A DNA stretch of 51,508 bases from an uncultured Oscillospiraceae bacterium (GCA_910577805.1 CAJTOE010000002.1:1-51508); one strand, 5' to 3'. Shown: positions 33,167-43,110, numbered from the stretch's first letter. Numbers and translations are program-made. The notes: generated from the letters alone by a model not told the origin.

Positions 33167-33985
33167 GTTCCGGCTTATAAGTATGCACCTTCGGGCGCCC
33201 ATTTCCCTTTTAGCGCCTAATCGTTTCAGTTGGGAACGTGTCACACTTTTACCCCTTCCGCATTCCGCCACGGTGACGCCGCAGGTATTCAAATAGCCGG
33301 TCACCGATTTCAGCTCATCCAGCGGCGAAAGGCCAGGGGTGGAGCCTGGAATCACAATGGCCCCGCGTCTCAGTCCGTCCTTCAGAACGGCCACGATGTT
33401 TTTGTCCTTCTCCTCGCAGCGCAGCAGCCACGCCTCCATTTTTCGGGAGACGGAGTGTACCCGCAGGGGGCGCAGGATGTTCCGCTGTATCAGCTGGCCA
33501 AGGATGTAGTCCTGGAACTCGGGAATCAAAGGGACGGCGGTCTTTTGGTCCACCGCCCGAAACAGGTCCGCCTGGTCTCCAGGCGCGCAGAAGACGTAGG
33601 TGTTACGGGGTGGAAGATCCTGCCTGGTCTGAACTTCCTCCTGCATCTTATCTTCGATCTGTTCACCGCTGTCAGCCAACTGGCCGTCATCCTCCACAAC
33701 CAGGGTCGCCTCAGCATACACCCCGTCGTGGCTGATCTCCCGCCGGTACTGCCGTGGGAGTGTTTTGAGGGTGAGTGTTGACTGCTCACTTTCGATTTCG
33801 ATGGTAATTTCGCCAAAGATGGCGTCCGCAATGCCGCGCACCTCCTCCGGATACCCGCCGAACCGCAGGGCCATAAGGGTGGGCTGGCCCTTGTCGTCCC
33901 ATACCGCGGTGTCCGAATACCCGGTCAGCCGGATGTTGTTTTTCGGATCGTAGTATGTGACCTTCATAAGTTTTTGTTTGTTCAT
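33161..33985 (-). CDS. Uncharacterised element-encoded protein
   Basis: 274 residues from ATG 33985, with GGAG upstream. Not recognised. The N-terminal half is beta-rich (VTYYDPKNNIRLTGYSDTAVWDDKG, then ITIEIESEQSTLTLKTLP). The C-terminal half is helical and basic (NTCGVTVAECGRGKSVTRSQLKRLGAK). There is no membrane segment or signal. It sits in the ICE remnant and appears intact, which is notable because most neighbours are broken. Confidence 0.5.
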   Translation of the reverse strand: MNKQKLMKVTYYDPKNNIRLTGYSDTAVWDDKGQPTLMALRFGGYPEEVRGIADAIFGEITIEIESEQSTLTLKTLPRQYRREISHDGVYAEATLVVEDDGQLADSGEQIEDKMQEEVQTRQDLPPRNTYVFCAPGDQADLFRAVDQKTAVPLIPEFQDYILGQLIQRNILRPLRVHSVSRKMEAWLLRCEEKDKNIVAVLKDGLRRGAIVIPGSTPGLSPLDELKSVTGYLNTCGVTVAECGRGKSVTRSQLKRLGAKREMGARRCILISRNL

Positions 33986-34179
33986 GCATAGGGTTTCTCC
34001 TTTCGTTTTTTGTACGTTCTCGTGTTGGTATTTAGGATTCTGACAGACCTCCAAGGGGCATAGTACCCCCTGGAGCAAATATCTGACCTGAAAAAATCTT
34101 GCCTAAATACATCCTCAGAATACCATTTCCTCGCGCTTTTGGATAGTTGAAGTTTCTTCTACCACCGGCGGAGCGGCCC

Positions 34180-34303
34180 ATCCCTTTGGAGCTCGATTAT
34201 AAGGCGATCGGGAAGCGGATCAGGATTGTCAACGCCTTGGGTGTGACGGTAGATGACCTGCTCTATGACAGCATCGTCCACGCCAGGCCGCAGTTGATTT
34301 GTG
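34180..34303 (+). pseudogene. Internally deleted XRE regulator remnant
   Basis: The frame reads LDYKAIGKRIR, the usual first helix of an XRE regulator, then jumps directly to IVNALGVTVDDLLYDSIVHA, the usual end of its DNA-binding domain. The helix-turn-helix core between them is missing. It abuts the end of the MATE pseudogene. Confidence 0.55.
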
Positions 34304-35635
34304 GCGGGGTAATTTTACATCTATCACATACATTAGAATGCAAATGATTGCCAAAGCTGTTTCAACAACTGGCTGTGCCGCAATAACACCGTTCAATTTC
34401 CAAAAATGGTTCAAAATCATGACGCCCGGAATAAACAGCACCGCATTTCTCAGGATCGTAATGGTCAGCGATTTCACTGCTTTACCCAGTGCCTGGAAAT
34501 AGCTGGTCATCATATTGATGATCCCAAGCATAGGAGCCGACAGGCAAAGGATTTTCAAAAAGTACCCCGTTTGCGCAATCAAAACATTATCTTGCAGGAA
34601 TATGGAGGCAAGCGGTTCCCCCAACAGTACAAAGGCAGCGGTAAACATTCCGCCCATGAGAACGCCATACAGTGTTGTCCGCTTCACAATATCAGACATT
34701 CGCTTTTCCTCATTTTCTCCATAGCAATAGCCCACCAGAGGAGCAACGCCCTGCGACAGACCCACTGACAGCAAAATGGGAATCAGATCAATTTTATACG
34801 CAATTCCATAGGAGGCCACCGCATCAGACCCATAAAGGTGGATATAGTTGTTCAGCACAATGTTGGATACACTCATAAGCACTGTGATGAGAGCTCCTGG
34901 GATGCCGATACTGACTACACTGCGGATCATAACCCCATTCGGCGAAAACCGCTTCGGGGTCCATGGCACTAGCTGATTGCCCTTGCGGTCCTCGCCAATC
35001 ATGCAGAACATGTAGTAAACCGTCGCACACGCAAATCCTAATGATGTGGCAAGCGCGGCGCCCGCTGTTCACCACCGAAAGATTGCGATGAAAACATAAT
35101 CCAGCACCATATTGATTGCATTTCCAAGGACCAATCCAATCGTGCCTTCTTTGATCAGGCCCACGGAACGGAACAGATGAACAAATCCATTTGCCATCAT
35201 GATAAAGGGCGCGCCGAGGAAGATCCATTTCAGATAATCGCAGGTGTAAGCAATATTATCTGCGTCTGCGCCGGAGATTTTTGCCAATGGCTGTAAAAAC
35301 ACCAGTCCCAAGGCCAAAACAGCAACACCCGCAATGGCCATGGCATATACACAAAAATTCATGGTTGTACCGGATTCCTCTTTCTTGTCTTCCCCCAATA
35401 ATCTGGCGATCACGCTGCTGCCGCCCATCCCAAAAACACAGGCAATCGACATGATGATAAGCAGTATGGGGGCGCACAGTGTTACGGCGGCAATCATTGC
35501 GGGTTCCTTGGTCAATGAAACAAAAAATGTGTCGGCAAGATTATAGATCAGCGTGGTAAGCTGCCCCAGCATAGCGGGCAATCCAACCCGCATAATTGCT
35601 TTGTGGTTGTTCTTTTCTTCAAAAACAGACGGCAT
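34304..35635 (-). pseudogene. MATE-family efflux transporter interrupted by an in-frame stop
   Basis: From ATG 35635 a MATE transporter frame (MPSVFEEKNNHKAIMRVGLPAMLGQ) with many membrane segments runs to a TGA at 35069-35071 and continues in the same frame after it (TAGAALATSLGFACATVYY) until the C-terminus merges with the XRE remnant near 34304. A single change (GGA to TGA, at a Gly usual here) explains the stop. The 3' end also lacks its normal tail. It is divergent from a broken Crp-type regulator, its probable former partner. Confidence 0.75.
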
Positions 35636-35722
35636 ACTTTCATGCTCCTCCCTTGAATTTTCTTTTACAATACCGTATAATCAATTCAAAAAACAAGACA
35701 TATGTCCTGTTTGGAGGATTTT

Positions 35723-36353
35723 ATGGAGAGAATATTTGACGAGAAAAAAGTTGCTGCCTGTATCGCTAAAAGTAAATATTACTCCGTCCTTAGCACAATG
35801 GATGTAGATTTTTATCTGATAAAATATGAAAAAGGTGAATTTGTAAGTTCTCCATTTCAGACCGAATCGTTGTTTCAGATTGTTGAGCAGGGCTCTATCA
35901 ATATTTACATCATTCGTGACGACGGTACACGCTATGCCCTGTCAAGCGGGACAGCAGACTACTTTCTTGGAGACATGGATATCTTTTATCCCAGGAGCGG
36001 CGACGTTTACGCTGAAGCGGCTGAACCTCTGACTTGCATCGCATTTTCCATTGATAAGAACAGAGAAACGCTGCTCTTCAAATAACGGGTTTCTGGCCCT
36101 GATTTGCAACAGTCTTTCCTCCAAAATCGGATCAATGACCACGCTTGACGCCGCCCCTGCCTCTCTTTCAGAGCGGGTTATGTCGTATATGAAGTATAAA
36201 TGCGATGGCGGAATCTTGAAAGGGATTGAGCAGGCGGCTTTTCACCTTCATTGCAGCGCAAGACAGCTTCAAAGGATTTTAAATCAGAGTGAACGTGCTG
36301 GCTTAGTCAAAAAAACAGGGAAGGGAACGTATAAGCTGTGTGAATTAGAGTAA
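35723..36353 (+). pseudogene. Crp/Fnr-type regulator with a +1 frameshift
   Basis: ATG 35723 follows TTTGGAGG. The first frame carries a cNMP-binding-like domain (FQIVEQGSINIYIIRDDGTRYAL, FLGDMDIFYP) and ends at TAA 36083. One extra A in TTCAAATAAC (36079-36088) explains this: in the +1 frame the protein continues NNGFLALICNSLSSKIGS and ends with a helix-turn-helix (CSARQLQRILNQSERAGLV). It is divergent from the MATE pseudogene. Confidence 0.75.
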
Positions 36354-36544
36354 GCCATACAACAAACTGACTATAACAAACGCAAATATAATCAGGCAGG
36401 CGGTTGAAGAAGCTGGCTCTGGCTGCTCAAAAGAAGACAGCAGATTTCCATCTGCTGTCCCGGAAAACTTTATATTTTGTCTCCATCCTTTTGACGGGGC
36501 CGTCTCAGATTCAAAAAGAGACTTGATTATATTCCTTCACCAAG

Positions 36545-37394
36545 TCATATATTCTGACCAGTTTGCAGCTTTTTTACTTCGTCCAAGGGAAGGCCGGCAA
36601 TCTCGGCGATTTCTTCCAACGCATACTTGCCGATTTCCAGCATTCGGAGGACGGTTAATCTCTTTTCCTCTTTCTTGCCTTCTTTTACACCCTCTTGTAG
36701 AGACTCGTTTCTCATATCTTCCATGGCCTTGCACATAATTGAGACTCCCTCCTTATCCTCTTTGAAAAATCTAACTCGTTCTGCCAGTTCATTGTAATAC
36801 ATATTTGCCGGGTCTGTGCAGGAAAAATCGTGCATCAGTTTACCGATTGGCGACTCATCCCGGTATGCGCCATTCACATAAAGAATATGTGACCCGTCCC
36901 CGAATATTTCTCCGGTCCCTAAAAAGCAGCGTTCAACCGGGTATCGCGGCAGTCCTTTCCCAATCACGTCACGCTCCGTAATAAAAATCACCCACGTCTC
37001 CGGTAACTGGTCAAAGTCCTCACTCTTAATGAAGCAGATTTGCGTCCATCATGCTGCTGTTATATCTTGCCCGCTTTCGTCCTGCTCCTTTGTCGGATCG
37101 CTGAATTTCCACGTTTATGGTTTGTCCGGTGCTGTCGGTTGCCAGAACATCCAGCCGCACAGAGCGGTTAAGCAGATTTTCCACAAACACCTGGGTACGG
37201 ACATCCTCAACCTTCAGGTCCGGCTTCTCCATCACAATTCGGAGAACAAATTGGATGTACTTGGGGTCTCCATCAAAACACTTCGTCAGAAAATCATCAT
37301 CCAGCAGACGAAAACCTCTGAGCCGCTGCAGGTCCTCCTGGTGCTTCTGGTTGATCTGTTCTGTCGTTGTCAAAGCTGCCACCTGCTTTCTCAT
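36545..37394 (-). pseudogene. Rpn/PD-(D/E)XK nuclease-type transposase-like protein, frameshifted
   Basis: The N-terminal part starts at ATG 37394 and includes LLDDDFLTKCFDGDP, VRLDVLATDSTGQTINVEIQRSDKG, the nuclease D-...-E-x-Q motif typical of the family. After MMDANLL it runs into a stop; in a neighbouring frame it resumes IKSEDFDQLPETWVIFITERD and continues to 36545 with a Lys/Glu-rich C-terminus (EGVKEGKKEEKRLTVLRMLE). So there is one frameshift near 37030. The family promotes recombination and spreads with mobile DNA. 36354-36544 has no gene. Confidence 0.7.
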
Positions 37395-37506
37395 AACCCC
37401 TGGATTGATTTTTATATTATCATAAATCTCACATTTATTCAAGACATGCAGACAAAAAGAGGCGGGCGGGGATATCATTCCCCACCCGCTTCCTATCAAC
37501 AGTTCT

Positions 37507-37905
37507 TTACCACTTGGACAGAATACGGCCATAGATCAGACTGCGCTCATAGTCGTACTTGACCACCGCCAGGATCACCGTGTCCCCCTTGCGGAAGTCC
37601 CGGTCGGTATGCTGGGCGGTGTAGAGGCACAGACAGGTGGTGCCGTCCGGCATGGTGCAGAACACGCCGCCGCCGTACTTCCCGCTGATGACCGCATGAG
37701 GCCGGCGGCGCGGTCGTACTCCTTGAGGATGCAGTCGTGGTGCTCGCCGGGGCGGTACTGCTTCCGCAGGTCGTCGTAGCTGGAGTAGCTGATGTCCCGG
37801 TAGCGCAGGGAGAGGTCCCGGCCCCCGCACTCGATCAAGCAGCGGTTGGGGCCCACGGTCAGGACGCGGCAAGGCAGGCGCTCTCCAGGCTCATAGCATC
37901 CTCTG
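37507..37905 (-). pseudogene. S1-like RNA-binding domain gene fragment, frameshifted
   Basis: In one frame: GCYEPGERLPCRVLTVGPNRCLIE, then LRYRDISYSSYDDLRKQYRPGE; in the other: ISGKYGGGVFCTMPDGTTCLC and FRKGDTVILAVVKYDYERSLIYG. Together these make an S1/OB-fold-like protein of the type found in clostridial conjugative elements, with a frameshift near 37695. No intact start remains. Confidence 0.45.
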
Positions 37906-38012
37906 GCTGTATCAAACCCCTATTCCGCACACGGGGCGGGAGAGCGTGTGTAAGGGGTGCAAGGGGATTCCAAACTTTAAATGTGGTTGCCCTGAGAAAT
38001 TTGGAAAGCTGC

Positions 38013-38041
38013 TTGACAGTTCGACCTCCGCAAGATATAAT
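38013..38041 (+). promoter_or_regulatory. Consensus sigma-A promoter of the LRR gene
   Basis: TTGACA (38013-38018), 17-base spacer, TATAAT (38036-38041): both hexamers are perfect. Confidence 0.85.
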
Positions 38042-38096
38042 ATAGAAAAAATCGAATGAATGAACGATTTTACCAAAGCGATAAAGAGAAACGATT

Positions 38097-38771
38097 ATGA
38101 GTTCAAGCTACGGCCTGACTTATACCGGAACCATCCAGGGAAGCCGGGAAGAGATGGAAAAGCTTCCGGCTGTTGTACGGGAACTTGCAAAGAAACAGGC
38201 AACAGGGCTTTATAATGTGGACGATTACAAAGAGAGCGCAGAAGAACTTGCATCTTGCGCAAAGCAGGCACTAGAGAGCGGCGGCTCTTTGACCTTTTCG
38301 TTTGAGCTTTATGAAGATGACAGCACCCATGGAATTCCAGAAAATCTTTTGAACTGCTTGGACCAGGCGCTGCCAGGCCTTGCCATTTTCCTTTATGGCT
38401 CCGGCGGTGACATAGACGGTTATCCTTTTTATCCCACCAGCTATGTCTCCCCACCGGGAAAGAGCGCTTTGAAGCTGGAAATGTCTTCTCCCTTCAGCCG
38501 TCGGGAGGACTGGGGGACCTGCCCCTTCCAGAATTGCCAGGAGTTGACATGTCTGCGATTTCCTGACCCCTACCAGAAAAGATGGGCCATCGCGGCTGGA
38601 GACTTCAAGGGCTGTGTCAATCTGACCGATATCATCCTGCCGTCTTCGGTCACAAAAATTGCCAAAACGGCCTTTAAGGACTGCAAAAGCCTGACCATCC
38701 ACGCCAAGCCGGAGTCCTTCGCTGCGGCATTCGCCCAAGAGCGGAGCATTCCTCTGAAGCTGCTAAACTGA
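38097..38771 (+). CDS. Leucine-rich-repeat-containing protein (BspA-like repeat)
   Basis: 224 residues from ATG 38097. The N-terminal 120 residues are of unknown type (SSYGLTYTGTIQGSREEMEKLP). The C-terminal part has one or two BspA-type LRR units: GDFKGCVNLTDIILPSSVTKIAKTAFKDCKSLTIHA. There is no signal peptide, so it is probably cytosolic. A consensus promoter precedes and a terminator follows, so it is a complete single-gene unit inside the remnant region. Confidence 0.65.
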   Translation: MSSSYGLTYTGTIQGSREEMEKLPAVVRELAKKQATGLYNVDDYKESAEELASCAKQALESGGSLTFSFELYEDDSTHGIPENLLNCLDQALPGLAIFLYGSGGDIDGYPFYPTSYVSPPGKSALKLEMSSPFSRREDWGTCPFQNCQELTCLRFPDPYQKRWAIAAGDFKGCVNLTDIILPSSVTKIAKTAFKDCKSLTIHAKPESFAAAFAQERSIPLKLLN

Positions 38772-38822
38772 TTGCCTGAAGAGGGGCTCCCCTTTGAAAC
38801 AGGCTCTCAATCTGTATATAAG

Positions 38823-38857
38823 AAGCCGCCGCAGAGTATTCCTCTGCGGCGGCTTTT
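38823..38857. terminator. Terminator after the LRR gene
   Basis: AGCCGCCGCAGAG (38824-38836) and CTCTGCGGCGGCT (38842-38854) form a 13-bp stem followed by TTTT. Confidence 0.85.
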
Positions 38858-38879
38858 GATGTGGGTCTGATTGGCTTAG

Positions 38880-39295
38880 GTGTTTTCGTCTGGGTACTTG
38901 CCGGGTTCTGCGGCGGGGGTTACAGGCGTGGGCACGGGGGCTGGAACCGTGGCGGGAGCGCACATTGGTCCGGGGCAGGACGGCTTTCCCGATTCGGAAG
39001 CTGTCCGAATAAAACAGCCGCTCAATCGCCGTTTCCGGGTCGAAGACCCACAGCTCGCAGTTGTCCAGAATCCGGGCAAGCTGCTCTTGTTCGCTCATGC
39101 ACAGGCTCCACGAAGTGGACACTGCCGCCTTTGACCTCCTCATGCTCCACCAGGGCCAAATAGATCTGATTGGCGTTGCCCCGGCCGCACCGCTTCTCCC
39201 AAATCAGCCCAGCGGCGGACAGCTCCTTCACGGATTCAATGACCTTCCGGTAGCTGACCTGCATCTCATCGGCCAGAGAATGGCAAAGCTGATTC
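38880..39295 (-). pseudogene. Plasmid-type replication initiator (RepA-like) remnant
   Basis: From the junction at about 39295 the minus frame reads SLADEMQVSYRKVIESVKELSAAGLIWEK, then GRGNANQIYLALVEHEE, a winged-helix segment like that of RepA_N-type initiators of clostridial elements. The frame shifts near 39110, after which MSEQEQLARILDNCELWVFDPETA continues in another frame. The N-terminal part is lost at the junction with metY. It is non-functional. Confidence 0.5.
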
Positions 39296-39296
39296 C

Positions 39297-39852
39297 ATGA
39301 TAGCTGGGATCTGGCTCCGAAATGGGGGCGTATTTTCCGCTGGACTTCCAGTCGAATTTCCCGCTGTCCACAATGATACCTCCCAAAGTGGTGCCATGAC
39401 CGCCGATAAATTTGGTAGCGGAGTGGATCACGATGTCCGCCCCGAACTCAATGGGCCGGATCAGGAAGGGGGTGCCAAAGGTGTTGTCAATGACCAGGGG
39501 CAGGCCATGGGTATGGGCAATCTCCGCGATGACTTCAATGTTGGGGATATCGCTGTTGGGGTTACCCGGAATTTCCAGGTAGATGGCCTTGGTATTGGGA
39601 CGGATGGCGGCGGCCAAGGCTGACGCCGCCTTCCAGGGCCGCAATGCGCTTTTCCAGCACGTCCTGAGTGGAATTGGTCAGTCGGCCGTAGATATTCCCA
39701 GCGTCAGCAAGCCCAAATCGGGCGGCGGCGTGGACAGAATTGCGGAACACATAGCTGGTGGTCTGGTAGATGGGTACCGCCCGTGCGTCGGTGGTGGGGT
39801 CGGGTTGCTACTGACCCACATGGAGTTGAAAGGTTTCAAATTGATAGCCCAT
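39297..39852 (-). pseudogene. metY: O-acetylhomoserine (thiol)-lyase remnant (metY)
   Basis: From ATG 39852 the frame reads MGYQFETFQLHVGQ, then TAG where Glu is expected, then QPDPTTDARAVPIYQTTSYVF...GRLTNSTQDVLEKRIAALEGG. A deletion and frame change follow, then AAIRPNTKAIYLEIPGNPNSDI, VIDNTFGTPFLIRP and the PLP-lysine segment HSATKFIGGHGTT. It ends at SYHGISF, where it joins the RepA remnant. So there is a nonsense codon, an internal deletion and a lost C-terminus. The intact enzyme makes homocysteine from O-acetylhomoserine and sulfide. Confidence 0.85.
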
Positions 39853-39896
39853 GGGAAATATCCCCTTTCTCTTTCCTAATGTTCCGATATATTTAC

Positions 39897-41516
39897 TCAG
39901 CCGATAGATATTTTCCGTTTTGCCGCCGCGGCCACAAAGTCCCGAAACAGCGGATGGGCCCGGTTGGGCCGGGATTTCAGCTCCGGATGGAACTGCACCC
40001 CCACAAACCAGGGGTGGCCGGGCAGCTCCACCATCTCCACCAGCTGCCCATCGGGGGACAGCCCGGCCAGGACAAGACCGGCCCCGGTGACTGCCTCCCG
40101 GAAGTCGTTGTTGAACTCGTAGCGGTGCCGGTGGCGCTCGCTGATCTCCTGTGTCCCGTAGGCGGCGAAGGCCCTGCTCTCCCGCCCGGTGAGCCGGCAG
40201 GGATAGGCCCCCAGCCGCATGGTGCCTCCCTTGTCGGTGATCCCCCGCTGGCCGGCCATCAGGTCAATGACCGGGTGGGCGGTGGTCCGGGAAAACTCGC
40301 TGGAGTGGGCGTCCTCCATGCCGCAGACGTGGCGGGCAAACTCCACCACCGCCATCTGCATCCCCAGGCAGATGCCCAGGAAGGGCACGCCTTGCTCCCG
40401 GGCATACCGAATGGCGGAAATTTTGCCCTCGATCCCCCGGCCGCCGAAGCCGCCGGGAACCAGAATCCCATCCGCGCCATCCAGGACCTGAGCGGCGTTT
40501 TCATCAGTGACAGTCTCGCTGTCCACCCAGCGGATGTTCACCTTCACCCGGTTCTCAATGCCCCCATGGGTGAGGGCCTCGGCCACGGAGAGATAGGCGT
40601 CGTGGAGGGCCACATACTTGCCCACCAGGGCGACGGTCACCTCCCCCTTCGGTTTTTTGGCCCGGTGGACCATATCGCTCCACTCGGTGAGGTCGGGAGC
40701 GGGACAACTCAGCCCCAGCCGCCGGACCACCACGTCGGCCAGCCCCTCCCGCTCCAGCATCAGGGGTGCCTCGTAAAGCAGATCGGCGTTCAAATTGGGA
40801 ATGACATTCTCCCGTGGGATGCCGCAGAACAGGGAAATCTTGTCCCGAATCTCCCGGGGGACCGGGGCGTCGCTGCGGCAGACAATCACATCGGGCTGGA
40901 TGCCCAGAGAAAGGAGCTCCTTGGCCGAGTGCTGGGTGGGCTTGGACTTCAGTTCCCCGGTGCCCGGGATGGATACAATAAGGGAGACGTGGAGAAACAT
41001 GACATTGTCCCGGCCCCGCTCCGCCGCCACCTGGCGGATGGCCTCCAGAAAGGGCTGGCTCTCGATATCGCCCACCGTGCCGCCAATCTCCACAATCGCC
41101 ACATCGGCCTCAGGCCCCTCCAGAGAGTAGACCCGGCTCTTGATCTCGTCGGTGATGTGGGGGATGATCTGCACCGTCCCTCCCAGGTAGTCTCCTCGCC
41201 GCTCTCGGTTCAGGACGTTCCAGTACACCTGCCCCGCCGAGACCGAGGAGTTCACCGTAAGGTTTTCGTCAATAAACCTCTCGTAATGGCCCAGGTCCAG
41301 GTCGGTCTCCGCCCCGTCGTCAGTGACAAAGACCTCCCCGTGCTGATAGGGGGACATGGTGCCCGGGTCCACGTTGAGATAGGGGTCCAGCTTTTGCACT
41401 TTGACCCGCAGCCCCCGCTGCTTCAAAAGCCGGCCCAGGCTGGCCGCGGTGATCCCCTTGCCCAGGCCGGACACCACCCCGCCGGTTACAAAAATATACT
41501 TTGTCATACGCTTCAC
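39897..41516 (-). CDS. pyrG: CTP synthase
   Basis: 539 residues from GTG 41516, which has AGGAG nine bases upstream; ATG 41507 (TKYIFVTGG) is an alternative. The synthetase domain has GGVVSGLGKGITAASLG and LDPYLNVDPGTMSPYQHGEV, and the C-terminal glutaminase the nucleophile GICLGMQ and the His/Glu pair in GVQFHPEL. It converts UTP to CTP with glutamine. It is intact and host-like in base composition, between the scar region and the mobilizable element. Confidence 0.97.
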   Translation of the reverse strand: MKRMTKYIFVTGGVVSGLGKGITAASLGRLLKQRGLRVKVQKLDPYLNVDPGTMSPYQHGEVFVTDDGAETDLDLGHYERFIDENLTVNSSVSAGQVYWNVLNRERRGDYLGGTVQIIPHITDEIKSRVYSLEGPEADVAIVEIGGTVGDIESQPFLEAIRQVAAERGRDNVMFLHVSLIVSIPGTGELKSKPTQHSAKELLSLGIQPDVIVCRSDAPVPREIRDKISLFCGIPRENVIPNLNADLLYEAPLMLEREGLADVVVRRLGLSCPAPDLTEWSDMVHRAKKPKGEVTVALVGKYVALHDAYLSVAEALTHGGIENRVKVNIRWVDSETVTDENAAQVLDGADGILVPGGFGGRGIEGKISAIRYAREQGVPFLGICLGMQMAVVEFARHVCGMEDAHSSEFSRTTAHPVIDLMAGQRGITDKGGTMRLGAYPCRLTGRESRAFAAYGTQEISERHRHRYEFNNDFREAVTGAGLVLAGLSPDGQLVEMVELPGHPWFVGVQFHPELKSRPNRAHPLFRDFVAAAAKRKISIG

Positions 41517-41624
41517 TCACACTCGCTCCTGTCAGGTTTTTTCTAAACAGTTTTGCTTATGGGATTTGGCTCTGGTTATCTACATTGTTTTCATTATCCA
41601 AATAATGTAGGCTATCTGATTTTT

Positions 41625-41645
41625 TGTTGCCAGGGTGTTGCCACC
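41625..41645. repeat. Candidate left end/attachment repeat of the mobilizable element
   Basis: TGTTGCCA-GGGT-GTTGCCAC at 41625-41644 matches TGTTGCCA-AATC-GTTGCCAC at 51316-51335, in the same orientation and spacing. The pair brackets all mobility and cargo genes. Confidence 0.5.
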
Positions 41646-41685
41646 ATCATATATCGAAGTCACAGGCATGACACCATATTTTGAT

Positions 41686-42249
41686 TTAGTTAAGTTTATA
41701 GTAATATGCCGTTGCTTCTGCCATAGTTTGAACTTTAAAATCATCATCTTTTAAAGCGCTAACAATTAGCGATTTTTTATAGGGTACATGTAGTGTAGCT
41801 ACCTTACTCATACTATCTCGAAACATGGGCAATTTATCCCACAAATCTTTAACCTGCTTCCGAATACCAGTCGTGCAACAAATGTCAGACTTTTCCTTAA
41901 AGTCTGGATATATAACGATAACAGGAAGTCCCTTTGTGTTAATACCGTAATCAATTTCTTCACGCAACGCCTTGCTATTTTTAGTGCTGTCACTTAAAAA
42001 GAGTACAATATTCTTGGAAGCGGTAAGGCGATCATGCAATCTTTTTTTTAACGTTTCCCACTCGCTTCCATCACGAACATTATAGGTTTTAGCATGGGCA
42101 TCGATAAACGGGAAAGAACTGTCCGCCCCTTTCCACGCTCGGAGTTGATTGTAATAGAGAAAGTCAGGTGTAGCATTTGCCCCTAAATTAGATTCACTAA
42201 ATGGTTCCGCTACATAAAAAGCTGCGTAGTTTGCTGTTCTATTTGGCAT
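41686..42249 (-). CDS. TIR-domain protein, Thoeris ThsB-like
   Basis: 187 residues from ATG 42249. A TIR-like fold: NYAAFYVAEPF, LRAWKGADSSFPFID, KNIVLFLSDSTKNSKALREEIDYGI (likely catalytic Glu in the REEI segment) and LPVIVIYPDF. In Thoeris systems the TIR protein senses phage and makes a cyclic or histidine-linked ADP-ribose signal from NAD. It lies 3 bases after the two-TM macro protein gene, and this pairing is the type II Thoeris layout. AT-rich compared with the neighbouring host genes. Phage sensing and signal type are inferred from the family. Confidence 0.75.
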   Translation of the reverse strand: MPNRTANYAAFYVAEPFSESNLGANATPDFLYYNQLRAWKGADSSFPFIDAHAKTYNVRDGSEWETLKKRLHDRLTASKNIVLFLSDSTKNSKALREEIDYGINTKGLPVIVIYPDFKEKSDICCTTGIRKQVKDLWDKLPMFRDSMSKVATLHVPYKKSLIVSALKDDDFKVQTMAEATAYYYKLN

Positions 42250-42252
42250 AAC

Positions 42253-43110
42253 TTACCTCCTTAATGTTGTGCGAAACATATTTCTATATTCGTATAGGGA
42301 TATATCCCCAACGTTGCCATAGATAAGTACTTTTACTTTGGATCTCAATGTCACTCCGCTACTGTTAAGTGTACATAACATACACCGCAATAGATCCTCT
42401 TTATCTTTAGGACCATCATCAAATCTGGGAATACCTGTTCCCAATAGAGGAAGAACTACATCATTGAGTGCATAGACACGACTGATTTCTCTCCACATCT
42501 TCATGAGCATAAGTTCAAACTTAGCCATATTTGTGTGAGCCTCATTCTCGGCATTTAGCTCCACCATAGCAAGCATTAAATATGTATGATTATCAACGCT
42601 ACTGTCATAACGCACTATTGTACCGAGTGGAAAATCATACAATCCCTCATTGTTTTTCTGCAATCCGAGGCGCTTTGCTTCAGCGTCTATAGCCATGCTT
42701 ATTTCATCCTTATTCCCGTGTTCCAGAATTAACTGCCCGTGTAGAGATTTCTTTGATATTACAATATCATCAACTCTGGTGTCAAAATGTGTATCGCAAC
42801 CTATAACTTTTAATTCTGGAGATTCAAATATGTCTCCACAGCTAATAGAAACAGGAGTCTGTCGAATTTTAATATTTATAGATTCTCTAAATATCTTACC
42901 AATAGCAATATATGCAAACACATATACTACAACGAAAGCTATAACAACGGCACCTATTCGCATACAAAGACTTAGCCCTTGTATGTCGCCTAATGAAATT
43001 CCAAGAATGGATAGAATAGTTGAAAACATACCCACAAGAGTCACAGAAATAGCAATACTGTCATGTACTTGCTTAGGAAGTTGGTTGTACCATTTATAGA
43101 TTTTACTCAT
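42253..43110 (-). CDS. Two-TM macro-domain effector, type II Thoeris ThsA-like
   Basis: 285 residues from ATG 43110. Two N-terminal membrane segments (about 17-38 and 50-72) are followed by a macro-type ADP-ribose-binding domain: SISCGDIFESPELKVIGCDTHFDTRVDDIVISKKSLHGQLI and VVLPLLGTGIPRF. In type II Thoeris the macro domain binds the signal made by the TIR partner, and the membrane segments then disrupt the membrane. The gene lies directly upstream of the TIR gene, 9 bases from the restriction gene. Macro proteins of this kind also exist alone, but the adjacent TIR supports Thoeris. Confidence 0.72.
   Translation of the reverse strand: MSKIYKWYNQLPKQVHDSIAISVTLVGMFSTILSILGISLGDIQGLSLCMRIGAVVIAFVVVYVFAYIAIGKIFRESINIKIRQTPVSISCGDIFESPELKVIGCDTHFDTRVDDIVISKKSLHGQLILEHGNKDEISMAIDAEAKRLGLQKNNEGLYDFPLGTIVRYDSSVDNHTYLMLAMVELNAENEAHTNMAKFELMLMKMWREISRVYALNDVVLPLLGTGIPRFDDGPKDKEDLLRCMLCTLNSSGVTLRSKVKVLIYGNVGDISLYEYRNMFRTTLRR

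Noticed and set aside
39783..41546. 587-residue plus-strand frame opposite pyrG
   Set aside because: Shadow of CTP synthase; composition is typical of antisense reading.
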